Source: Ceratodon purpureus
Taxonomy: Eukaryota; Streptophyta; Bryopsida; Pseudoditrichales; Ditrichaceae
Direction: 5' to 3'
DNA length: 64,000 bases
Assembly: GCA_014871385.1 (NCBI GenBank)
Contig: CM026427.1
Span: 18,416,767-18,480,766, forward strand
Shown: in pieces, positions 1 through 11,206 of the stretch
Layout: every line of letters starts with the position of its first letter
How positions within the stretch are numbered: position 1 is the stretch's first letter
Notes under the pieces: model-generated
Seen by the model: the letters and a program-made list of their open reading frames with translations, nothing else
Told to the model about the DNA's origin: nothing
Database searches by the model: none
Made by a program: the position numbers and the translations under genes

Positions 1-2309
1 ATTGCACATGCCGGGCCAGGAGGACCCAGTCACCAACCATCCGGACCGATTCGGAGATTTTCTACACGGCGTGGGGCTTCGGACGAAATGATTTACAGCA
101 TATATACTTTAGACCAAGATCAGTTTATGATTAATAGGGTCCTCAACCTGCAGCTACAGCAAGGGTACGAAGTTCGAACTGAGTGTCGTAAGGAAGGATC
201 ACCTGAAGAACACACTCTATCATAATTGGGTTAGTTTATGAGGATGCGAGGATCGCTTTGAGAGCCAGCGAGATGAGTGAACGTGAAGATGAGAAATCAC
301 TGTTTCTTCCTTTGTCTAGCTCAAGTTCGTGGATTCAACTGTCCAAAAGGCGTTACCGATCGCCGTGCATAGCGGATGCGACTAACAATCACTGAATGGA
401 GTGGTCAGAATTTGGTTGTTCATTGTTGCAATTCAGAGTGACTTCGGTGTAGAACATGGAACTCCCGATCTATGGAATCTCGCACTCTTGGGTGTGGGAT
501 AAACTCTTCTTCATTCACATTTGGGAAATCGGGAAGAAATATTCGAAGGTGGCCGATAATGTAAAGACCTGGCCACCCTCGTTGTGACCACAGTTACTTG
601 TTCCATGTGTTGCTTCAATCGTAACATAAGCCGACATCAAGTCCGAGACAGACACTGGATATCTAACTGCGCCAGAGGCTCCAATTCCACTTGCCATGTA
701 CTGGTCTCAAAAGCGCATCAACAGGCTTGGGAGGCAGATGGACATCCTGCATCCCATCGCCAATGGGATAGAGTATGTGAGCAGAATCAAGTCTCAAGCA
801 ACATCATCACCTTCTGCTCCAGGGAGACAAATGCACTGCTCGATATCCTATCGAAGTCATAACACAATGTGCAGCTTAGAAAATAGGTTTAAAAATCTGA
901 AGTTAGTAAAAGAATGAACAAATCAATTACTTTTAGCCCTAGTCTAAAAGCTGTGTACGAAAGCGAGCTGATTTCAAACATGAGCCTGATTCTTCTCTTA
1001 AGACGAACATCGGGCTGATTCTACAGCTCGCCAATGGATTGGTTTTTTGTCATCAGCGTTTGAAAATTATCAGTTCGATGATCCTCACAAATGGTGCTAA
1101 ACGAGGTAACGGATAAAGTCTACACCATTACATGAATCAGGCTCTCTCTTAGTACGCATCAGGATGTTTTTTGCGTGTGCTTTGACCGCGATACATGAAC
1201 AAGTATGTACCAGACTAAACTGTCTTCCCATGTCACGAATCCTGAAGGCATCAACTTATCCTCCACAAGATTTTCTCATCACATGTCCAGGACTGTTGGC
1301 AATATGAGGATGAGGACGGTGACAGTGACTCAACTTGCATGGATTAACGTCCGAGGGTTTAGGGTTTAGGGTTTAGGGTATAGGGGTTTAGCGTACACGA
1401 AATTTCATTCCATCTGCACCCATTTACTCTTAGTTTGTGTAGTTTAACGTGAAAGTGAGCTTGCATTTAGTTGGCTATTGTTTGATTACATGTGTATCCA
1501 TCATTGTTGCACATTGAAATAATCGTTGATTGGGTATATATATATGTATATATCACAGTTTATGACCTTTCTTTTTACCGTCCACATGCACCCTCCATAT
1601 GATTAATTTTGTTTGCCAACGGTTTGTCAATCCGTTCATGTCTTCTGTACTGTGATGTTGTGCATGGCATATTTTGATCGATTCGCTACTACATTTCGCC
1701 GCCATACACAAATGACGGCCAAGAATCGATGCCATTCGAAGGCCGAGGTTTTTACCTTCACTATCTCTTGTGCCTTGAATTCGCATTTCACTACGGTATG
1801 GCAGTATGCAGCGTACATATCCCATTATTGCATCATCAACACATATATACTTTCCGTATAAATCTGGGTTCAGGGTTTTCGTACCCTATAGTTGTATAAA
1901 GCCTGGGTTATGTATAATGTACCTACCACTGTCATCACAAAAGCCAATCATCTTGCAAATTATTGTTTTCATTGTTTATTAATGAGAAGATGTAATGTAC
2001 ATGTTATATGAAATATGTAGAAGAGAGTATATATTAAATGTACAACACGCATGTAACAAGCGTGTAAACTAGACCATTATGAAACTTTTACATGAAGTTC
2101 TTGTAACATTCATACGTCAACTGCTTTTGGAACATCCACGTTAATTCCAGGAATACTTTATAGGTTCAGCAAACAACCAAACTCTAACATGGTCTCAGCG
2201 GACAGTCGGTACGTAGTGAGGTCGCCAAATTTCTCTCAAAGGATGGTTAGGACATCAAACGCTTTTTATTTCGGAGCATCAAACCATTCAAAGGTCAGAA
2301 TACCAAACA
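1..2309. other. No gene recognised
   Basis: Short open frames occur on both strands but none shows a recognisable domain, exon pattern or consistent codon bias. The stretch holds a small TTTAGGG block (listed separately) and a short alternating AT run near 1535-1552. It could contain untranslated or intronic parts of a gene lying off the left edge; I see nothing to support that. Confidence 0.5.
1354..1379 (+). repeat. Interstitial telomere-type repeat, short
   Basis: Three to four perfect TTTAGGG units, followed by a degenerate one. This is the plant telomere repeat in an internal position. Similar one- to three-unit blocks occur near 13241, 31432 (reverse strand), 37151, 40863 and 41203, so the motif is scattered through the region. 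Confidence 0.85.
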
Positions 2310-2738
2310 CAGTCAAACCTCGGTAAGTGTTGTACCTACGTAAGTGTTAAAACTCTGTATGTGCCATGGAGATTTCTGGGGCCTTACAGTTAAGACTAGT
2401 AAGTGTTATGTGTTGAGTGTTATGCAATGTTGTGCCCCCGACTTTGTTGATCATATCTGGATAAGTGATAAGTGTCTAAAAAATGACCTTTGTAAGAACC
2501 ATACTTCGAAGGGAGCCAACTTTGAGGTCAAGTAATAGTTTTTAGTATCCATTTCAGAAACAAATTGATCGGCACATGCATTATCAAGATCATAAAGTAA
2601 AAGATCATATATCTTAACTTTATAAGGTAAAAGAGTAGTCCATGAAGTAAAAGATAAGTTTGTGAGGTAAAAGATAGGCGTTACCATTCCCCAACTGTTA
2701 ACGGAGAGTATGCTCCCAACCGTGAACACCTGACCGTG
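2310..2738 (-). mobile_element. Degenerate pogo/Tigger-like MITE (old copy)
   Basis: The stretch begins with the terminal inverted repeat CAGTCAAACCTCGGTAAGTG. It then carries, in reverse orientation, the diverged body seen in the two well-preserved copies at 38483 and 39835, including the runs of AAGTAAAAGAT-type motifs and a CTCCCAACCGT segment near the far end. The right terminus is badly eroded, with CTGACCGTG in place of GGTTTGACTG. There is no open frame, so it is non-autonomous. Confidence 0.75.
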
Positions 2739-3367
2739 CTGTGGGCAATGTGATATTCTCACACTTCAGTTGCCATGCGTCGCTTTATCCCATCAGCTGA
2801 TGGCCCATGCTCTCCTCGGTCTCCCACAGGCAAACTAAACCCCAGGTCCAGCGCGGTAACTGGTTCAGCTTCAGGGGATCCATCAGGTTTCAAGGCAGGG
2901 AAACTGTCCTGCCATCTCAAAATGTCTGGTTTCAAGGCAGGGAAACTGTCCTGCACCCCGTGCCAGGCAAGCACCCGCAGGCCGTCCCAGGCTGGTGGGG
3001 GGGAGCTCGTCTTCCTAGGACCTCCATGCAAAGCCCACTTATGACGCCTCGTATCGACCGGAGTCATGGGAACTGCAGACCATCTCCACTCATTCGATGC
3101 AGAAATACCAGGTTTTAGACGATGGCAGCGAGGACAGGGTCATGCTCGGGCTCAAGTGCAGCGTGATTTGCACCAATGAATTTATTAGCGGTCCGATCAC
3201 GATGGGCCACACACGTCATCTTTGCGGCCATGGCCATAATTCCGTGGACCATGAATCAGAGGGGACTTGTGGAGTCGCAATCAGCAAGGTTGAAACCGTA
3301 CCTTTGACACAAGGGCCGGGCCTCTGGGTAGCAATGAAATCCACAGCATAACGGGGCTCCCCTCCCC

Positions 3368-3435
<68 letters not shown>

Positions 3436-4060
3436 CTTCTGAGGTTTCGGTGCCACTGCCTTGGCTGGTGGACGAGCGCAAGCTCCCACGCAAGAGCTCA
3501 GAATCCACACGACCCCCCTACAAGAAAGAATTAGTCGTCCTCGGAACATCAGGATCAGGGTCCAGGGTAGCAGATCATCAAACAGCTGGAGTCGTATCAA
3601 GAAAATCAAGCCCAGGTGAGAACCGCACAAATCAGAAGATCATATTTCCCAACGTGCTGAAAAACCGTGTAATATTCTCCAATATTGGTATATGTTCAAT
3701 TTCTCAAACACCATGGCAGGAGGTAATGCATACCCCAGCACAAAAGTTAGCTAATGCACGAGCCGGTGCACAAGTCTAGCCCGTGCACGGGACATAAGCC
3801 AATGCAGTGGTTCAGCTAATACATAAGCTATGGCACGTCGATCTCACCCATGCTCGAGCCAGTACACGGACACCGGTCAGTGAATCGAAGGGAAGAAGAC
3901 CGACATCCACAAAGGATGGAATGAGAAACACGGTCGCACTCGTACACAGTACAACCATCGCCCCTCCGAGGGAAACGTCTGGGTCTTAAATTCATTGATC
4001 AAACCAAATTTCATGGATAAAGAATGGTTTTTCTCCTAGAAAATATTTGGGCAACGTGAA
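2739..4060. other. No gene; tandem duplication and poly(A) tract
   Basis: At 2886-2954 a core of about 27 bp (GGTTTCAAGGCAGGGAAACT and following bases) occurs twice, 42 bp apart. An uninterrupted run of 65 A lies at 3369-3433, preceded by a C-rich stretch. All open frames here either run through the homopolymer or are short shadows. No target-site duplication or retroelement reading frame is visible next to the poly(A) tract, so I cannot say that it is a retroposon tail. Confidence 0.5.
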
Positions 4061-4061
4061 G

Positions 4062-4280
4062 CAAACCCATCGAGCGGAGCGAGAAGGGTTTGACTGAGGG
4101 CGATGGGTCCGGTAGGACCCGTCGCCCGTCACGTTTTAGGGTGGTCTCAAAACGACGCTGACGGGGTAGCAAGGGTTGACCTCATTGGATTTTTTGGTTT
4201 TTATCGCCCCTTCATTCATCCCAGGGGTCCAGTTTTGGTCGAGCTCTTGGCACTCTTGACTGCATGCTTCCTGCTACCTC
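4062..4280 (+). repeat. Dispersed double-hairpin repeat, copy 1
   Basis: This segment is homologous to 24163-24300. It has two consecutive hairpins. The first pairs CAAACCC with GGGTTTG across an AGCGGAGCGAG-containing loop (4062-4092). The second is a 13-bp stem with a 4-nt loop (4098-4127), GGGCGATGGGTCC facing GGACCCGTCGCCC. A shared 3' region follows, ending in a GGGTTGAC/ATCTCATTG-type sequence and a T-rich run. The function is unknown. Copy 2 lies inside a MITE with terminal inverted repeats; this copy has no detectable ends. Confidence 0.7.
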
Positions 4281-4779
4281 GACCACCATCTCCACCCCCG
4301 CCGGTTGTTGTTGTTGTTTTTTTCTGTTTTTTTTATTTTTTTTTTATTTTTTTATTTTTTTATTTTTTTTAATATATTCTATTTATTTATTTTCGGCATC
4401 ACCAATCTTCCTGCCTTTTCCTTTGGCAGGCTCACCCCTTCAAAGAGCACCCCTGTCCTTCGCGTTGCACTGTACTTCGGGATGCCCTTTTCCTTTGACA
4501 GGCCTACCTCCTCTCCAACATTCAGACTGTCACCCTGTATGGGTCCACCTCCATGAACAACAACCCGTTCAGAACCGCTACACAAATCGTACGAATCTGC
4601 AACCTCCAAACTAGGAAACGACGAGCATTGGACTATCAGGAAATCCGAAGCGTTGGCGAATCCTGCCGACTCTCACAACGTCGGATTGGACAATCGCGCA
4701 GACGCCTGCAAGCAGGGGAAGATGGGATCCGAAAGGGGACATCCCTGGGTTCCGAAGGTTGTCCATTCATCGCTCATAC

Positions 4780-5069
4780 CTGCACTCGCTGGTCACGAAG
4801 TCAATCCACGCCTCGGCCCACCCCTCGGAAATGAAAGCCGCGAAGAAGGTGGAGTGTCGCGGGTGGAAGACCATGGCATCCGACATCGATTTCGAAGGGT
4901 CGGAAGGACCCGCCGGACTTGAAAATGCGCCCACTCGCATCCGTGCTGCCGAGAGTCGTGCGGCCGCTGCGAACAGCCCCTCCATGTCGGTTCCTTGTGC
5001 CAGAGGTCCATTCGTCTCTGGTTTCATTAGCAGCTTCAGGTCTACCACCGCATCTCCCAAACAAGCGTC
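4780..5069 (-). CDS. Coding-like exon of an unrecognised gene
   Basis: The minus strand is open and reads like real protein, with G/C-rich third positions. Examples are LLMKPETNGPLAQGTDMEG and MVFHPRHSTFFAAFISEGW. The exon ends at a good donor (TGCAG/GTATGA, exon end 4780). It would begin after an acceptor preceded by a C/T-rich tract that includes the 21-nt poly(G) run of the plus strand (C on this strand, 5086-5106). A second coding-like stretch on the same strand lies upstream at about 5183-5383. I recognise no domain, and exon connections on both sides are unresolved. Confidence 0.35.
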
Positions 5070-6322
5070 CTTGCAGAAATCGGGAGGGGGGGGGGGGGGG
5101 GGGGGGATCATCTTCGATGCTCGTGGATTTCTCCTCGGCCGTGTGACCAGGCACATCGACGCATGGGGTGCCACCGAGGGGTTCAGCATGGCAACCACGT
5201 CAACTCCGCGACCGTGGCCACGATTTGGGCCTCGCAATAGGCGAAATGTGAGGGCTCAGTGAGCATCCGAAGCAAATTCTGTGAGGATTTCGGCCCCCCA
5301 TTGCCATCGCCTCCGACGCCATCCGACGCTGCTCGTTTCGCGCTCGTGGCGACGCCAGCGACTGGTGGTCGCACGTGACCCACTTCGCGTTTGATTCGGC
5401 TGGCACCCTTCCTACTGGCGGTTGGAAAGGACGATCCATGCTAGCTACCGCTGGATGCCAGCTTCTTGCGCGTGGGTCTTTGATGTGCGGGATTAGTTCA
5501 CGTGACGGCGCTGAGCGTACGAACAAGTTGAGTGCGCCAGGGCAGTATGTACTCATCAACTGCGACTTCGATGTCGATCTCGACATCTCCCAGTTCGGAG
5601 ATTTCACATCATTGCACACTACTGGTGAATCTGCTCTTGGTTGCTCTCGGTTGCTCTTGGATGCTCTCGAAGGAAATCGGGAAGACCTGTCGATTGAAGA
5701 GGAAGATGAAGGTGAAGATTGGGAAAGTAACTCCGTGAGTTGTCATTGCGGAGATTGTGCCAAGATGGGAGAGGCGGTGGCACAAGGGATACAATGACAG
5801 CATTCAATCTTTTCACTGGGAGACAGGACCGAAGCATCGGGAGATGCAAGGGTTAATGACGAAAGGGTTGGGGCAATGGGAGCCTCCAGGAACCGCGGGT
5901 CATTGCACGCTGGTGCACATGGTGACCGTAATCAATCACAGAGGTGATTTGGGTCTTTACATCTGCCAATACAGTACACGGCAATTTGCTCCCTGCAGCT
6001 GGAGGAACCGCACGCTGCGCAAGGATGCACAGTTTCATTGTTTAAATCTAATTAGCAAGTCCGTCATGTCCTGGAAGTAGGGGCACCATCATCCAGGTAC
6101 GGGCAGTCGATAAGAAAAGGAAGACAAATTAAAGGAGAGCACGATTGGGCGGTGGTCAGTGAGATGGATGTCCTTCTGGATGTGGCAATGTATCTACTGA
6201 GGATGACCTCCCTTCACAGATTGCAAGGGCCCCAGAAGTGGCAACAGTAGTCTCCTAGTCTCATTTTGCGACACGAGTCGGAACGACTGGTCAAGAAAAG
6301 TGGGATTCCTACATCTGGGCGT
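5070..6322. other. No certain gene; downstream flank of ATXR5/6-like
   Basis: This holds the 21-nt poly(G) tract (5086-5106), a possible upstream exon of the neighbouring unknown minus-strand gene, and a plus-strand frame of 140 codons at 5375-5797. That frame has an acidic patch (IEEEDEGEDWES) but no recognisable domain. I do not call it a gene. Confidence 0.4.
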
Positions 6323-9194
6323 TCAGACGAAATGCTCGGTGGGGTATTCAGTCCGGTAAGCATTATAATCATAGTACAAGCGTTCACCTTCCGGAATATC
6401 CCGTATTGCAACCAGGATTGCTCGTGCCTCTCCGTCGATATTGTACCGGACACATCGTACATTCTGTTTCTTCCTCCCCTCTCTGCAAAACATCATCCAA
6501 CGAAGTCAGAATTGGCCACCCCAAAACAAGATAACAATGAGAGGACGGGATACGGTATAGGCCTGGGACGTTTTTCGGACAGGCAGAACATCTGTACCCG
6601 AACAGATCCCAATTTTTCATCCTGCAAGTATGTAAGGTGGAGGACCTCGAACCAACACTTGAGGTGGAACAACAGATTAGCTTTGCTCCTTCTTTCACTA
6701 CTTGATCAATAGAAAGTATTCCAGCGCACTTCTGTATGCATCATTCAGATGTTTACGTGTCGAGAACTTTCAAAGTGCTATCGGGTGCATACCACACAAT
6801 AGTTGCTAAGATGTGGACTTGAGTTACAGATTTTGCAAATCCGTACACGGAGAAGCGCAAATCTGAATAGCTGATGGTTCAAGGACGGTGTGGCTTTGAT
6901 GTCATGTAAATCATCAGAGGGGTGAGTCAGGAAAAGTGTGGACTCACGAAGTGTGGTTATTAATGCCGGAGACAAAGCGAGCTATGTTGCCACGCCTATC
7001 TGGGCAAATGACGAGCTCCTTCGCAGGGTCTTCGGTGAAGAGAAGACCCATGATACTGTTTCCGGAATCGTATCGGCGGCGACACATGTAGTCAACCTCC
7101 CCAGTGTACTCAGCAATAATTGTCATAGCCTTTATGTTCCTGTCAGCCTCGACAACAAATCTGTGGCACATAAAAATGATATTCATATTAGCAGCCCATT
7201 CAACATGGATATATTTACGAAATTTCAGGAGACAGGTAAGAGGTGCAAGACTCGGTCACTCCAAAGGCGCATCGGAAACATAAGAGCCAAGGCTTGCTCT
7301 GTATCACAGGTGAAACACCAAAGATGCGTGAAGCTTTCCCTTGTCGAGAATCATGTGTGACCATCAAGGGTGGCCACTCGCCTTGGCTGCACATGGTCTT
7401 ACACAAATCAAGGGTCGCCCTGTCCTCCTTGCCCATAACCTGCCAACAGCATCAGGTAATTGTTTGTATCCGTCAGACAGGAATTCCAGTTTCCCTGGTG
7501 CCCCTCAAGAGAAGAGGCGACGTCTTTACAATCGTCATAAAATATCACTCATTGACCTTTTCAATCCAACAAGTATTCATGCCACTTCTGGCATCAGCGT
7601 AAAACACACCCACAACGCCAAGGAAGTAGTCAAAGTCCATGCAGGAACCCCATTCATTATTCGAAAGAGAGGCAAACACCGGGACGGGAAAGCAATTTCG
7701 ACAATGTGACCGCACAAGGATTTCAAACTGCGGTACCTGCATACCGCCCTTCTCGTATTCGGCACGGTTGGCAGAGCGAGGGGCCAAGCCATAACTCAAC
7801 GAATCAGTGAATTCGACCCCGATGCTGGTCAGAGCCGTGGCCAGAGACGCCATTTGCTCCAATCTGCGTTGCGGATCAGTGCATGGAACGTAGGGCAGTA
7901 ACCGTCGGCTTTTCTTTTGCCGACACAAAGTTCCGCCACTTGGCCTTCGTCTTTTCCTTGTCCCAATGCACTTCGTTTCTGCATTTACATAAAAATTCAA
8001 GGTTACTTTTTCAGGTAAAAATCGTTCTAGTATGCTATACCCCATTTGGAAACGAGCTATTTGTACGAGAGATACTGCAGAGATTTCAATGGTTCACGCA
8101 TCTATTTCCTATGAAATGCACAGACGAGGCTCTTGCTAGAGGAAGGTGTCTTAAGACACCAAGAAGATTATCCGACGGGAATAAAAACACCCTCAAACAA
8201 AACAATCCGAAAACGAAGGAACGAGGGTTTTGAATACCTGTAGTGAAAGGGGCTGGCTTCTGAATGCGGAAGAAGTCTACGATCTTCTTTTGTACCTTCG
8301 GAAATTCTGCATTTCAGCCAGATCACTCAGTCCTCATGCAGCACGATTCTGAGAAAATAACCTGATGAGCGCATCATTACACCATGTAGAGTCAATGACC
8401 CAGTCCGAGAGCAGAGAGAGGGGGAGGGGTCACAGATCGGGGTTGAAATGAAAATGGGCCATCTCCGCTTCATATACTGGCACTCCCATTTTTTAAAAAA
8501 GGTTTCAATTCCTCACGAGATCTTGGAAGCGACGTTATAAACAATTTCCCAGGCACATTTCACTGCAGGGTATATCTTCGGAGCTATCTCAAGGTCAAAC
8601 TGACTGTCACAAACCAATCGCCCACAGCACAGCTAGCAGCACAAATGATGTGCACAATAAAGATGCGAGTTTGAAGTAGTACTTAAAGGGAAGATTCGAC
8701 AGCATACCTTGCACAAGTGAAGACTCTGCACATTTGGGGCAGAACCATTCGCCCGGTGGGACGGTAGGAAGGATAGGACTGAGACAATACATGTGGTACC
8801 CTCTGTCGCAGCTATCGCAGAGCAGCATCTCCTGCTCCCCATCGCCGCGAGAACACTCTTCACACAGAGTGGTGTCATATTTATCCTCCTTCGGCTCGGC
8901 GTCCTTTGCTTTGCTGGCCGCTCTCCCCCCGGGCGTCGCAAACTCTAGAGCTCTCTCTTGAACCTCAACCACCTCTTTCGACCTGGGCTCTTTCGCCTTC
9001 ACAACCGACTGGGTGGACTCGGTGACAGATCCAGCATCCACCACTTCAACCCTGGTCTGACTGGGACTCACTTCGAAGTGCATGCCACACGGACCTGTCT
9101 TCTCAAATTCGGGAAGACAACAATGATGCCACCCATTGCGGCACACAATCACCCGCTCCACCCTCCTCCCACGACCACACTCTTCATCCTCCAT
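6323..9194 (-). CDS. ATXR5/ATXR6-like histone H3K27 monomethyltransferase
   Basis: Six exons, 5' to 3': 8708-9194, 8238-8306, 7737-7978, 7339-7439, 6948-7160 and 6323-6482. Together they give 424 codons in frame with a stop (423 aa; Arabidopsis homologues are somewhat shorter). Exon 1 carries a PHD finger with its Cys/His ligands (CEEC, CDSCDRGYH, CPKC). Exon 2 encodes a PCNA-binding PIP box, QKKIVDFF. Exon 3 has the basic linker and the family motif APRSANRAEYEKGGMQ. Exons 4-6 form the C-terminal SET domain, with GEWPPLM, FVVEADRNIK, AEYTGEVDY, RFVSGINNHT and GERLYYDYN, ending PTEHFV like the family. ATXR5/6 bind PCNA and monomethylate replication-dependent histone H3.1 at K27, limiting heterochromatin over-replication. 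The intron after exon 4 needs a GA donor (AAGG/GAAAGC) where GTAAGC is expected; every other junction is GT-AG. The start codon opens the first long frame; an earlier start is possible. The gene is divergent with the F-box gene. Confidence 0.93.
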
Positions 9195-9690
9195 TGCTGT
9201 GTGAGCGAGTCCCAGCTCTCAGCCAACACACGCTAATCAAAAATCATGGATGGAGCTCGCAATAAACTCACTGCTGCAGCATATACTTAAACCGCGACCC
9301 GCCCGTACTCGGGGACGGAGGCCATGTTCAGGGTGCAGGTGGATGGAAAGATCCCCATCATGGTCCATGGAGAGGGCTGGCAGGTCCTCCTCAAAAGAAC
9401 GTCCCGAACTGCAGATCCACCGGCACTCCAACTCCAGGACCACACCTTCCCGGGCCTAGGAACCACATGCAGCACATCTCCGGCACTGGGGGGACTGCGC
9501 TCGTGCATGCGGACATGCAGCGGGGTAGCGGGAAAGCTGTGGATACCAACAACCTTCCACATGCGGCATCCGTCCATAAGCGGGAACCCTTCCTTCGCAG
9601 GCCACCCTTCCGAACGGTTTGATGTTCGAGGTGGAGTGCCGGTTGTTCCAGACCACCCGCGCAGCGGTCCGTTCCATTCGGTGTTGCAGC
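9195..9690. promoter_or_regulatory. Divergent intergenic region between ATXR5/6-like and F-box genes
   Basis: About 500 bp separates the two start codons, which point away from each other, so both promoters should lie here. I see no convincing TATA box or repeated element. An ATG at 9619 is in frame with the F-box ORF, so part of this region could be F-box 5' UTR or an N-terminal extension. The assignment rests on gene orientation alone. Confidence 0.4.
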
Positions 9691-10947
9691 ATGTCTTCCA
9701 GCGATCCTGCATCCGCTTCCGCCGGAGCGTCCTCCGAGGAACCGACCGCCCAGCCTCGCATCCCTCGAAGGAGAAGTCCAAGACTGGCCAGGCGAGCGAC
9801 GCTGGACACAGGGATGGGGTTCAGGGTCTCGGCCGGGGACTGGACCGGGGGCAAACTCTGGAGGTCGTTTCCAGAGGATCTGCTGGAGATGGTCTTCGCG
9901 AGACTGCCGGTGCGGACGATAGTGGAGCTGATCCGGGATTCACACGCATGGTCGATCATGTCGAAGTCCGCGACCTTCAGGCGGACCTGCGTGGAGAGAC
10001 ACCCCTGCAGCCTCCCTTGCCTGATGAGGTGGGATGCGGCATCCGCGGAGGGCGGCTCGGTCCGGGCCACGGTTTACGACCACGAGTCGAAGGAATGGGC
10101 CGGTTTCGATCTCGTCGGTCTCCCCCCGAGCGCTGCAGGCCAGGCTCGCCATGACTATGGAGACTCGATGTACGGCCACGATTCGGGCTTGGTATGCTTC
10201 GTCCCTCCAGGGGATCTGTCCGTGGCCCACGTGCTCGTCTGCAATCCGTTGACGGGTGATTGGAGAAGCCTGCCCCTCGTCCGTCACGAGCACAGGCCGA
10301 CTGTCATGGTGCAGCTGCTGGCGGACGACGACACCAAAACCTACAGGGTGATGCTCGTGAGCGGTCACCATCGGACGAGGCGGGATTGCGTGTGTGAGGC
10401 TCACGCGCCCGAGCTCACCGCCCGCCGTTACGACTCCGCCACGGGTGCCTGGAGCCTCATGGACACGGGCTGGGTCTACGGCAGCTGCGGGACACTCCAG
10501 GGGTGTCGTACCTCGCAGGTGCCCCGCGCATTCGACTGCGAGAGGAAGGTGATGTACCACGAGAAGTACAATGTTCCGTTCACGCATCCATATGGCTGGT
10601 CGTTTGCGAGAGATGGCCTGGTCGTCCTATGCACGAGCACCTGCGGCATCTGGGAGTTCGGATGGCATGGCTCCTACACAGTCAAGCGTGTCATGCCGAT
10701 GTGCCCAATCCCCATAAGGGGGGACCCTCCACATGGCGTACATATTTTCTCGAGCACGCATTTCATCGTCGTGATCAACAACGTGATGGATGACGAGGGC
10801 AACCTCGACGTCATCGTCCAGATGTGGGATCGATCAACCGACCAATGGGTAGTGACATCCTCGATGCCTGCAGCGGAGAACCTGGCTCCTAGCGTTAGCC
10901 TTCAACGAACTTTTTCCTGTGAGCTTAGGTGGGATGCCATTCCCTGA
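9691..10947 (+). CDS. F-box protein (likely SCF substrate adaptor)
   Basis: An intronless frame. I prefer the ATG at 9691 (protein starts MSSSDPASASAG, 418 aa) over the in-frame ATG at 9619, because the 24 added residues look like translated leader. After a Ser/Ala/Arg-rich leader, an F-box lies near residues 55-95 (WRSFPEDLLEMVFARLPVRT followed by a hydrophobic segment). A C-terminal region of about 300 residues looks like the associated beta-propeller of plant F-box proteins, with VLVCNPLTGDWRSLP and a final WDRSTDQWVV. Such proteins dock on SKP1 in SCF ubiquitin ligases, and the C-terminal domain recruits the target. The target cannot be predicted. The high GC content matches the ATXR5/6-like exons. 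Confidence 0.78.
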   Translation: MSSSDPASASAGASSEEPTAQPRIPRRRSPRLARRATLDTGMGFRVSAGDWTGGKLWRSFPEDLLEMVFARLPVRTIVELIRDSHAWSIMSKSATFRRTCVERHPCSLPCLMRWDAASAEGGSVRATVYDHESKEWAGFDLVGLPPSAAGQARHDYGDSMYGHDSGLVCFVPPGDLSVAHVLVCNPLTGDWRSLPLVRHEHRPTVMVQLLADDDTKTYRVMLVSGHHRTRRDCVCEAHAPELTARRYDSATGAWSLMDTGWVYGSCGTLQGCRTSQVPRAFDCERKVMYHEKYNVPFTHPYGWSFARDGLVVLCTSTCGIWEFGWHGSYTVKRVMPMCPIPIRGDPPHGVHIFSSTHFIVVINNVMDDEGNLDVIVQMWDRSTDQWVVTSSMPAAENLAPSVSLQRTFSCELRWDAIP

Positions 10948-11170
10948 TCGAGGTCGAGGGTGCCGGGTCTAGGGGTGACTACAGTAGAAACCCGGAATGA
11001 GCCCATCAACGTCGGATTATGTTGTATTGACTCGTTGCGATGAACTTCGGTTTTCACCCCGAATTTTGTCGGGATTGTATTCTGGTTGAACAGGGTGATT
11101 TTTTGGCATGTTTGAAACGGTCCTTTGATGCGCCTACTTCACGATGGCCCCGAGTCCCAAGTCCTGCTCG

Positions 11171-11206
<36 letters not shown>

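Noticed and set aside
3369..3433. Retrotransposon or processed-pseudogene tail
   Set aside because: No coding remnant, polyadenylation signal arrangement or target-site duplication could be seen beside the A-run.
3256..3630. Open frames containing poly-Phe or poly-Lys (also at 19142-19621), and poly-Gly/poly-Pro frames at 11040-11429 and 32868-33216
   Set aside because: They exist only because homopolymer tracts contain no stop codons.
9324..10154. A 276-codon plus-strand frame overlapping the F-box gene, and antisense frames at 9456-10070 and 9940-10587
   Set aside because: Only the frame ending at 10947 carries the F-box and the WDRSTDQW-type C-terminal repeat; the others are shadows.
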